From contig VXCM01000067.1 of the NCBI GenBank assembly GCA_014773175.1, positions 126,524-190,523 on the forward strand: a stretch of DNA of 64,000 bases, given 5' to 3'. The notes beneath the pieces are model-generated. The model was given only the letters and a program-made list of their open reading frames with translations. It was not told where the DNA came from and did not search any database. Position numbers and translations under genes: made by a program. Position 1 is the stretch's first letter. Every line of letters starts with the position of its first letter. This stretch comes from Lucifuga dentata. Lineage: Eukaryota > Chordata > Actinopteri > Ophidiiformes > Bythitidae. Below, piece by piece: positions 26,001 to 37,990 of this stretch.

Positions 26001-29000
26001 AAATCAGATCACACACATCTTCACTGCTGGGTTTCTTTGGCAAGCAGGTCTCAATGCTAGATAATGAGGTTGAAACACGTGGACAAGTAGAGGTCACCTC
26101 AAGGACAGGCCATTATGTTTAAAATCCATATTTTTTTACACAAATGATTTTTCATGCTACAGTGGCTTATAATGAGAACTGAGTGGTTAGATTATTATTT
26201 TTTTTTTTTTTTTTTNTTTTTTTTTTTTTTTTTGCAATATTAATGAACAATAAAAATGCAAGACAGCCACAGTAGAATTCAAGTTCAGATTGTAATAAGA
26301 GATGAGAGAGTTGCAAAAAAAGGGGTACAAGTAGCAATTTTAGGATTTTTTTTTTTAGTGCTGATTTAACGCTGAGTTGTTTGAATATATATCACACTAA
26401 ATAGTGTTAAATTACAGAGTAGATTGTTTTCTTCCCTTTTTCAAAACCTGGAGAAGAGGAAATGATTCCTTTTGTGCCAAGAATGGAGGCTTTTTGTGTG
26501 TCGGAAGGTGGTTTTAATGATTGTATCACACACCAGCCATCTGTGGTTATCAAAAAAAAAAAAAAAAAAAAAAAAAAAATGCAACCATATCTGAAGTTGT
26601 GATTATTTTCACTTACATTTTAATAATATTAACTTTATTGATTACAAAGGTGATACTTGTAAGCAAATTTAACAGTCAACACAAATGTCCAAAAAGAACT
26701 TTAAAAATACATAATCTGTGATTTCATGTTTTATATGATTTAATGTGCATATTTATGGATCATTCAAAGAATGATAATGGATTAATTTTTTATCTTTATT
26801 TCACTACTTCCTGTCACAACAGAAGTCTTATTTTGAAAGAAATGTAGTCTGTACTTATTAGCAGGTTTTGACGAATGAAAAAAAGACGGCAAAACGGCAA
26901 CTGCACACTAATTTAAGCACGTGTGTTTGATTAAACCCTGCCAAAAAGGTAAAAAAAATTCTGTTAATTTTGAATACATGTTTTAAATTATGGATAGTTT
27001 TATTTTGTCATGTACGCCTTGATAGCTAATATGTTGCTATGTGTTTGCCAATTAAGGGTAATGAAGTACATTAGCATAATAGCTATCAAGTATAAATGCT
27101 AATTAACATGTTTAGCCTGCTAGCTTACTAAGGTTTTGATAAGGCTGCATTGTTGTTTATTTCTTTTTGCTGTTATGTTTTAAGTTTTAGTGTTTGTAAA
27201 AAAGGAAGCATATAGTAAGCTTTAATAAACCACTGTTATTCTGTATGGATGCTACAGGTGGACTAAGAAACAAACATTTATGCTTATTTGCACTGAAAGC
27301 CATTTCATGTTGCACCATTATCACGCCAAAATGACAATTGTCAGCTAAAATACAGTATATGTGCATAAAATAATCAAATTAGATTCAATTTACTGAGCAC
27401 ATTCTCTCTCTCTCCTGAGGATATAAAGCTTTTGATTTGATCATTTGATTTTCTTTCGTTCTAGACTCAGGACAAACAACTTTATTAAAATTTGTAATCA
27501 TATATTTTCACATATACTGTATACAGGCAAATCTGGCTATCAAGAGAGATATGCAATATATATAAAGATATATAGAGATATGCAACCATAAAAACCATTC
27601 ATTGCAGAATATCATTTATCACAGTTAACTGCTCTCTCACTGACTCCTCAGTAGATTTATTAATTATCCTTTATGATAAACTGTTTATAGTAGATAAATT
27701 CTGTTTGTTTAGCATGGTGTGTTTGAGCTTGGGGATGCTTTCCTTGGTCTAATTGCTGAGGTTGGCTGCAAGTATTCTCATTTAAACTGCTTTGAGCTGT
27801 GAGCACATGGCTACCTTACTGCAGTCAATTGCCTAAGCAAGTGCCAAAGCTGGAAAGGCAGAGTGAACGCTGAGGGAAAATATGATCACTCTGCTTAGTC
27901 TTGGCTTTGGTTGCACAGATGTCTAAGAGATATGTCTCATGACCGAGCCTCAAAATGCCTTTTTTATTTTCTTCTCTTTTCCTTTTTCTTCTTTTATGTA
28001 AAAGCCGCAAGATACGATAACTCAGATAATCTGTTGCTGCTTCTTGGATTGTAAATTAGCAGTGAGCAAATGTTGTGGGGGATTTTTCTTTGCATTGGTA
28101 TATCTTAGCATGTGTCTTAATATACATAATATATAATTAATATATATACGTGCAAGTATACGAGTGTGTGCATGTGTGTGTCTGTGTATATATATTCAGG
28201 TGTGTGTCAGTGATGGAGAAAAGAAGATAGAGAGGTACAGTATCAGAGTAATAGAGAGAGAGAGAGAGACATAGTTTATGTGTGTGTCATAACTGCATAT
28301 TCGATCATTCCAAATGTCATCCCACAAGCAGGACTGTCTTTGGCACAGGAAACCTAACAAAGCTCTGATGGGCTTTAAGCCTTCAAGTGAATCATTGTTT
28401 ATTGGCAGGAGGAGAAACGGTTTGACCATTTCCTCATCTGTCGCAGTCACTCTTCAGCTCACAGCACGCTTTACACAATGTTTTGGTTTGGAATATAGTA
28501 ATTACTTTATAATTGTTATTACGTGTTAGTAAGTGGGTCTTCAGTCACATCTTTGATATTTGAAACACACATTTTGTTCTTCAGCTTTAATTTAATTCCT
28601 TCATTTAAACTAGCCTCGGGACTTTGTGGATTTTTTTCCCCAGTTTGTGCATTCCCTTCCTGTTCTAATATTTATACCATATGGATTTGATGACATCAGT
28701 GAACCAGCAGATATTTTCTTCCTCCCTCTATCACGCAGTTAAAATACAGTTACAGACTGAGCAGTGCAATACAGTGAAAAGCTCTGAATCGTGTCTTTTA
28801 GAATGTGGTTGTAGGTCATCAGTATACACTCTATTCTCCTGTTCAGCCATCTGAAGGCAGTGTGTGTTCCTTAAGAAATATAAAGAAATATTGCAGTTTT
28901 TGAGACATTGCCTGTAACTGTATTTGTTTGCCATTATACATGCATACATTTGCTGTGGCATAAAAAGCTCTAAATGATGACTATGATTGGAAAGTATCCA

Positions 29001-29427
29001 GATTCTGTCATTGTCCTGTTTTTGTTTTTTTTTAAGCTATCCCAGCACAGTGACATTCCTCCTTGTTTGATTTTCTCATTTCTGCCTCCAGACATTTCTG
29101 ACCAATGAGTAGCACCAGCATTTTCATGTTACTTTTGTTGATATTTTCTGGTTCGCTTGAAAAAAAAATTTCTGTGAAACCAAACTGAGCCAAGGGTAAA
29201 CGAAACATTTACCCATTGATTGGACCACAGCAAATGAACTATGGGTCTGAAAATCCCAGACCACTCCCATTCCATGCCACACAGTCTAGTTTTTTAAATT
29301 GCATCTGCATCTGACCTGCGTATCCCTCGTGCTTTGAACAAACACCCATCCTTATGAGCAGGTTCCAGCAGAGCCAGGAAGCAATGGACCCAAGCTGTGT
29401 GGGTGCTCCTGACAAACTGTTGTGGGT

Positions 29428-29463
<36 letters not shown>

Positions 29464-32400
29464 GAAGAAAGGGCAGACAGACAAGCAAGCAGATGGTTCA
29501 AACAGTTCAACAATTTTGTGAGCTACTGGCAGGAGAAAATGTATTAACATTTGAAGAGTGTAAGACATTTGTATGCCCCGGTACTTGAAAAGAAACTTCA
29601 TCCTTCCCTTGACCACAACGGCTGCGTCTGATGAAAAGCTGGGAGAAATCTGGAGAGTATTATACATTTTTCCTCTTCTCTGCTGCTCAGTTAATTGTTG
29701 TCCTTGTACAGTTTTGAAATTCCATCTGTCTGTTTGTTCTTTTAGCGTTGATATGTTTCCCTCCCAGAGTTTGGAAAAGCAGCCCTTTCAGATGAGCAGT
29801 GTGTCAGGTTTGTGCAGAGTTGGATGCAAGAAATAAAATAAACAAAATAAAGAAAACATATGGCTGCACAATTTCAAATGTTTCAGGTACTGGAAGTAGT
29901 GTAACATTTAAAAACATCTGCTTCTCATAAATAGTGGAAAATTGCACCTATGAAACTGCTGATATGTGTAACTTTAGTCTGTCTGCATAACCTCTTAGCT
30001 GACCACATCTGGCTGATGTCCTCTGGTGCATCAGAGTCACAGGCAGGTCAGAGGGATGGATTAACAGTCAATACAAGCAGAATAAGCAGAGATGAGCAGC
30101 AACATATAGGCTCCATTAAAGAGCCACTTAAATCCAGCCTTTATGTTACGCTTAATATGTCAGGGATACATACAGTAAACAAGCATTTGTTAGCTTAAAT
30201 CTCAAAGTCCATCCATCCATCCATTGTCCACAGTTTATCCAGGTCATGGAGGCAGCAGGCTAAGCAAAGTAGCCTATATGTCCTTCAGTTCTTCCTGGGG
30301 GGATCCCAAGATGTTCCCAAGCCAGATTGGATAGATAATACCGTCAGCATGTTCTGAGTCAGGTTTTGTTCTCCTCCCAGTCGCGCGTACCCAGAATTCT
30401 TTCCCAGGGAGGTTGCCAGGAGGCATCCTGATAAGATGCAAAACCACCTCCTCTAGGTCCTTTCAATGCAAAGGACCATCTGATCTCCGAGCTCCTCACC
30501 CTGTGTAGGAAACTAATTTCTGCTGCCATGATTTCATTTCTGTTACCTCAGAGCTCATGACCATAGAGGAGGGTTGGAACACAGGTACACTGAGCTTCAT
30601 CTTCAGGCTCTTTACATTCCGGTACAGCATCTGGACTGCAATAATCCTTCATCCTGAGTTAAGGCCCCATAGATTAATCTTCTTATGCTTGAACGAAATT
30701 CTGGTGTTGGACATGTAAACTGGCTCTGAAATGGAACCTCTAAAGTATGAATTGATCACACAAACATAACAAACATGTAATTTGCGATTGTAATGTCGTT
30801 TTTGTCCAGCCTCCAGACGTGTGCAACTGTGTTTCAGTAGGTCAGACCGCAGATGCTATGAGCATATTTCCAAATGTGTCTTCCAGGTGCATTAGTTTCC
30901 ACCAGCTGGAGAGAATGACCTGTACCCTGGCTGCTGCACCTCCAGAGGCAGTAATATTTCAATCATGTAATTACATATTTACATGTTGTTCCATTGCAGA
31001 ATGTGCAGCATTTGTGTGGGAAGGATTTAGATCTCGGAATTAGCACCTCTGCTCTATTCTGCAATTAATTAATCACCACTGTTCTTGCCCTCCTGAATTC
31101 ATACCAAATGCTAAACTCTGTAGCCTCAACTTTGGCAACAGCTGGAGGGCAGTCAGAAGATGGTGCACTGTTTTGCACCAAACTAATCAGTATTTCCTTC
31201 TAGGCTATTCGCTGCCTGCAACAAGTGCTACCAATTAAATGAAGTCATGAATGGTTAATGTTAACATTATAGCCATGGATGGGTTCAGGGTCTGCTAAAC
31301 TCAGCTAGAGGCACGATCTGCATGCAGTCTGAGATGAAGGTCTGCTTGTGAGGTCATTAAAAGTCCACTGGGTCAGAAAGAACCCCAAAAAAAGAGCGAG
31401 CGCGGCATCCCTCCAGAAAATAAATCACTCCGTAAAGTTACAGCAACCGTCTCCATTTTCCTGTATTACTACAGCTTTGTTTACGCTGCGCAACATTAGT
31501 CCAATTAGTGGAAAACGTGAAAACCCCCATGTCTCTTGTCATCACCGATGTGAAGCCAGTAGGAGCCAGGATCTGATCAAAGTGTTTTGGTTTCGTGAGG
31601 TCAGCCATGTGTTTGGGGTCCTAGTGGATGAGGTAATACATGCTCATAATCCTATGTCAACTCTCCCCTTGATCACAGTCCCCTTACCTCCATCCTTACG
31701 AGCAGCATTCAGAAGCTCACTAGCAATGTTATTCCAAGGCCAGATTTCATGGTCTGCTGATGGCTTGTAATATCGCCCGCGATTCGGTGATCAGACGTCT
31801 GCCAATTACTTTGCTCCGTTCCCAGAGGGTGTCGGCCATAGACTGGGAGGGACACGCTGCGCAGGAGACCTCAGGGTCACCAAGCCTGGGGAAAATCCAT
31901 TGTTTCCTCTCAGCTGTTTCAGATCTCCGAGATGAAAATCAGAAATGAAATCTGTACGCTTGAGAAGGAAAACATGCTGTTGTGCTCATTTCTAGTATTA
32001 TCCTCTGTTCTCTGAAAACAAAATAACATAGCCCTTTTGATGTGTCTGCTTATTCTGGAATTGGTGAGTCTCCGGTGGATAGAATGTAGATAGGTTGGGG
32101 ATTTGATGATGTTTCAAGACTGTTTTCTTCTCTTAACTTTGATCTGTCTGATTCTTATCCCTTTTGTCATTTCATATCTTTTTGCCTTTGAGTGTCTGAA
32201 GTTAGAATTTGAGATTAAGGTTAACACGTGTTGAGGAGCTCTGTATTTGCTAACACATTTGCATCATATGCAAACCTATTAACAAATAGACTGTACTATA
32301 GACTAGACAGATGATTTATTCCTGTGTGTCTCTGCCAGCTCAGCACAGAGCCAGGACATTGGTGTAGATCATTCCTGGAACTGTGAGGAGGAACCTCGAC

Positions 32401-32550
32401 ATATGCCAGAGAGATGTGCAATACAATCCAGACAGTAACATCAACAAAAGCACAGGGATGCAGATGAGGGAGACACGCAGGGTCAAAGAGGAGGAGGGGA
32501 ATGGTGGGGGACTGAGTGATTTACTGAGTGAGTGATTGAGTCACTGACTG

Positions 32551-32601
<51 letters not shown>

Positions 32602-35600
32602 CGCGGTCTCTGACCAAACCCTGTAAAAGTCAGACTATCCTGCATAATTTCTACTATGCATACATACTTTCTCTTGTCATAGTACAGTGGAAAAATTGCC
32701 ATTGTAAGTAAAATTAGTAGGTTGTATAAATTCTCATCTTCAGATGATTTCTAAAAGTCATTGGGGCTAAATCATAAAAAAATTATGGTACTACACAGCG
32801 TCATACTAAAATGACTGAAGCACATTCATGAAGCTTCCCTGATGTTAATTAGTGCATTGTTGTTCCTTTACCTGCACGTTGTAAGAGGTAAAAGCCAATG
32901 AATATCAGCATGTTCATGAACTGCTTCATATTAAGAGTCATGCTTTATACTGCTTCCTGTCTAAGTGAAATTGACATGTCAAATCAGCAAAGAAAACCTC
33001 AATTCTCCGCTTTAGAGCTCCACATTTAAAGACAGGAGTACTCAAATACAAATCTTAAAAGTCCACAAAGAAAATTTTCAGTAAGACAAAGGTCCGTTTA
33101 TTAAAGCCAGTCAAGCCAGGGTTGGATTGGGATCCTAATTTTTTATCGACAATTTTAGGTGTGGGTGGGGATGCCAAAACTAGCTGCGCTGTCAACTCTT
33201 AGGCAGACATTCGGTTTCACTTTGCTGCGGAGAAAGCGGAGAATTTTGATTCGTTGCCTAGCAGCGATGTCCCACAGATAATACAAATAATACATATGAA
33301 AAGCATAATTTGCTCAGAGTCTGGAGACAGTTGTGGTTCGATCCGGATCTGAACCAGAGTCCAGATTTTGAGGATGACTGTTTTAAGAGATTGACAGTAA
33401 GATTAGAGAGATAAGAGATCCACACACTGGGAGTCCCAACACACAGGGGGGTGGGAATGGTGTGTGTGCTGCGTGTGAGAGAGACACAGAGCACAGAGGC
33501 TGACTCCTGTGGAAGAGGCACAGTGCCACTAGAATGTGTGTGAGATCAGATCAAAACTATTTAAATAAACTGACTGATCAGCTGGATGGGCTCATATGTC
33601 AGATTTATTGATCGTTAACACGTGAGGTTTAAACAGTTTACAGGTTTAAACAGTTTAAAACATTACTCAGATTTCATATTGCTGAAATTTATGCCAGACT
33701 GAAACAGCTCATTGTGACAGTGTGTTTTATGAATAGCTTACCTAACATGTAAATAAGGAAATACTGTAGTAATGCCTCTTTTAAGGCAAATGCTAAAAGG
33801 GAAAGATAACATGCGTTTATGAATGAGGGAATGTGGCCACGTGATGCTGTTTGTCCTTATTGGCACGTTAAATCTAGTCTTGTGTTGTATTTCCCCAATT
33901 GTGTCACTGAGCTGAAAAATTTCCTCAAAAGTTGAAATTTTGCAGATACAGTATTTTTCCAGTCATATATATCTCATGTTGAATGCAAAATGTCAATTCA
34001 CAAAATAACTAACAAATACAGTATAACAGAGTAAATATTTCACTCCAAAATGTGGTGGACAAAAAGTCTCCCAAAATGAAATTTATTAATTATTGCCTCT
34101 TGCTATGTGGACGTTGAGCACATATTCTAAGCTTTTAAAGCATAAATGTGTGTGTGAATGAGAAAAAGTCCTCAGAGTTATACTATATCCAGACAGGAAA
34201 ATACACACAGAGGGGAAGCAGACTTGCTGACGTAGCAATCTGCTCTCGATACTCTAAATGTGACGCAACTATCTTCTAACTGCTGTCTCCATTTCTAGCT
34301 GTGACATTGAAACCATTTGTGCTAAATTAGCCGGCGGGTTGTGACTATAAATCTGTGTGACTTAATAATTTTGAACCTCATGTTTGTCGGTGCAGTTTGA
34401 CACTGTAGCAGGAGAGTCAGACGGAAATCTGGATCTCACGTGCAGCAAAGGATCGAGGTTTTTTGTTTTGTTTTTTTTTGTGGNAGACGGAAATCTGGAT
34501 CTCACGTGCAGCAAAGGATCGAGGTTTTTTGTTTTGTTTTTTTTTGTGGGGTAGGGGGGGTCACGAACTGTATAGGCATATTATCACGAGACATTTTCAC
34601 AAACAGTAAATCTTGAAGTTAAGTTGACTCAAGACTTTGCAAAGATCATATCTAACAATGACAGTAATCATGATGTGTTTGTATGAGAGAGTGAAGAGCC
34701 ATATTATTGGCTGTTTTTTCACTCATTCCTGTTTATTTTCTGGCTAAAAAGAGCTACAAGCCTTCTGATGAGAAATGTCTGGAAAATTTGTCTTATTCTT
34801 TACAAAGTTAAATGGTAGTTTTCAAATGTTTTTCATGAGCAGAAACTACTATTCTTTGTGAGTTTGAACTGAACTATATTTTATTCCAAAAGACTGTGAC
34901 CTGTGCGCTGTGAAAGACTAATAAAATATGACAAATCAGGAAAAGAAGGCGAGTCCTCATCTGCCTGTAGACAGAATATTTGCTGTCTTACCTCTGATAC
35001 TTGGTGGGTAGTAAAGGAATGCTAGTAAAGGAATGATAGTAAAGGAAAAATAAGAAAAAAAAAGTAAAGGAACGCCACAGTATGCAGTGTTGTGACAGGA
35101 TTTTAGTATTAATGACAAAGTAATCACAATAACATTTTAAACAGGAATCACTCTGCAGTTGTCATTTGGGTTGTCTGACACTGTTGAGATTTCCTGGTCA
35201 TGTGCAGAATAATGGCAGTATGGGCCGTTGAATATCTAATGTCTTTCAGAAGACAAAGCTTGCACAGATGTTACCTCCTGTAATTTAATGCAAACTACAT
35301 GAATGTGCTTCCTGTTTAGCAGCCACCCTGATTGCAACCTTATCCCCACACTGCACTTATTGTAGGTTATTTCCCCATATATGCATCCTATTTGTTACTT
35401 ATTCCAGGTGGATTTTGGAAAGAATTACCCCCAACCCATTTAAAGGTAGATGCAGGTCAGCTGAGGTACGCTTGTGGTTGATGGCTATCATTAAATTCTC
35501 CACATCAGTGGCATACAGCAGTTCCTGGTGTAGAAATTCCTCAGGAGACGATCATGCAAAAAGAGCTCTTGGCTGGTGGAAGAGTTGGGAGTGAGGATCT

Positions 35601-37905
35601 AATTTCCTTTTCCAAAAGCTCATGAAAAACAGACAGCCTCAGATATTTCACATAAGTGCAGACTTTGGTTATTTATCTTCCCATTCCTTTAGTGGTAAAG
35701 AGGGATGCGGCTGTGAAAAAAGGACTTGCCGATGCGAATGACTGAGGGAGGAGACCATACAATAGAGCTCCTCAAAAAACTTATACAGGCTCTATTTGCA
35801 TTATTCTGATCAAAATCTGCCTCTCACACCCTTTTTTTCTTTACAGGGAGATGTGTTATGTCTGAATTTGAATAAAGAAAACTGATAATACTGAAGCCAC
35901 AATTTGAGATTTGGAATGATTTCTAGTTAATAAACTGACTACTGCCACTCGTGCTATACAACATCTGTTATGTTGTTTTACTGTCACATTTCATTTTCAC
36001 CAGGCTGCTGCAAAGCTCGTGTAATCTGAGCAAGTGAGAGGGAATAGCCATAGTTCATGGAGATGAACATTTGGTTTCTATTTGCAATCAGACAGTCATC
36101 TCTGGAGTTGGGCTGTCTGATTGCATCCCTCTACAGCCTGAGATGTTTGGTGACAATGTCTGCTGCTGACACACATTCTCCTCCTCCTTCCTCTCTCCTT
36201 CCAGGGTGACATCCAGCAGCTGCTGATAGTGGCAGACCCCAGGGCGGCCTATGACTACTGTGAACACTACAGCCCCGACTGTGAAACCCCCAGCCACCAT
36301 GACACCCCGCAGGCTCAGGAACCTGAGGACGAGGTCAGTATATGGATGGGAAGAAGGTGCGGGTGAGGGGTGGAGGGGAGGGAGGAATAGCTGGAGAGGA
36401 AGGAAAAAGAGGAAGGTGAGAACGTGGGAGCTGGAATGAAGGTTTGAGATGTAAGTAAGTAAGGATAATAACAGCCGTTTGGAAAAATGCTTTGGGACAT
36501 AGGTGTTGTTGTAGAATGTAGGAAACAAAATATGAAGTAAGAGAATAAAAGAAGGCCTGGGTAGATGAAGAAAGTTACAAAGGAATCAACCAAGTGAAAC
36601 AATGTCAAACAGATCAATATGAAAGATGGAGGAGTGAGTTGAAGTAGAGGGGTGGGACAGTTAGAAGGAATGAGAGAAGAGTTAGAAAATGTGGAGCTTT
36701 GAGAGATGGGGAAGTTGTTGGGAATATGAGATAGCCCAGTCAAACACACAATGACTTTAATTTTCCTGCCTAATTTTTAACGTTTGTCCTTAAACACTCA
36801 TACAGTATAACCAATGACCTGTGGCAGCTAATACTATTCTCAGCAACAGCTTCAGTTTGTCTCTCACACTCTGGTGTGTTCTGTTCGTGAAGAAACGTCC
36901 ACATATCAAAATATATTGTTGAGTCTGAACTCGTGTGATGAATTTTTGCCATTGCCTTTGCAGCACGATCCAGGAAGTCACATGTATCCTCTGTAAACTG
37001 TTCGTCTTTAGCCAAATCTCTTGAATTAAAAGATTTTTTTGTGTGTCCGGGAGTTTTTTTTTTAGTTTTTATCTTTTATTTTTTTTATTTTGCTATTCAA
37101 CTCTTTCTCCCAGCTGACATTTTCCTTCAGTATTTCAGCTAAATAACTGATGAGCTCACACTGGAAACTTTTCCTTTTTCCCTGCCACGAAGTCTGAGCC
37201 CACTTTGGAGTGGCCCCGTGATTTATATCACTAACGAGTTCTGCAGGCTCTGCCCAGACTCCCAGGGAAATTTAAGCTTTTCCTTCCCCAGCTAGACTCC
37301 CAATACCTGGAAAAGTAGATTTTAGATTCCTGGGTCATGAAAAATCAGTAGAGTCGAACCGGTTCTGTATTTGAAAATATTGGCTGTGCAGTGGGTACCA
37401 GTCCTGGAAAGTATTGCATCATCATAAGGTTACTCTTAAGCTGCAGGACAAGGAGCTTGTCAGTTCTAAATAGACAGGAGGGAGTAGTTGGATGTTGAGT
37501 GGAAGAACATTGTAAATCCATTTTATTGATCATGTTTTTGTACGACTATTACAAGAATGTTTTTCCCTGCATTCCAGGTAAATAATCTCTCGACATGTAT
37601 GATACTGAATCTCAGCAATTATTCAGAAATATAGCAGACTATAAACATACACAGCATAGGGAAAGATCATAGGGCATGGCTTTGAACTTAGCCTCTGAAG
37701 ATGCCTCTTGACCTAAAGCACACTGCTTTGTAGTCATCAGCCACATGTCTGCAGCAGGCTTAAAAGAGAGAAAGAGGGACTGATGCAGGAGGAGGAAGGG
37801 AAGCTTTATTTTATAGGCACACTTCAGTATTTACGCTTTTCATCCAAGTCTGTGGTGAAGGCATTCATCTTAACCGAGCACTTCATCACTATAAATCTCT
37901 ATAAA

Positions 37906-37990
<85 letters not shown>

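Larger units (their letters stand above)
24927..36204 (+). other. col11a1: intron 4 (11.3 kb)
   Basis: Largest intron in the window. Contains N-interrupted poly-T (26198-26233), poly-A (26551-26579), a (GA)n run (29430-29462), a Rex3-like LINE tail (30207-30740), a CpG-retaining block (31370-31945), a (TG)n array (32551-32606) and an exact duplication around an N (34419-34549). No exon was recognised. Confidence 0.85.

Noticed and set aside
31348..31770. 140-codon open frame on the + strand
   Set aside because: It is inside intron 4, has no recognisable domain, and no in-phase splice sites join it to col11a1. Treated as non-coding, CpG-retaining DNA.
33325..33365. Near-palindrome around GGTTCGATCCGGATCTGAACC as a tRNA T-arm
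   Set aside because: No acceptor, D or anticodon arms can be drawn around it.
36088..36749. Two long minus-strand frames (146 and 144 codons)
   Set aside because: Antisense of exon 5 and of adjoining purine-rich intron sequence; low-complexity Ser/Pro/Leu composition.
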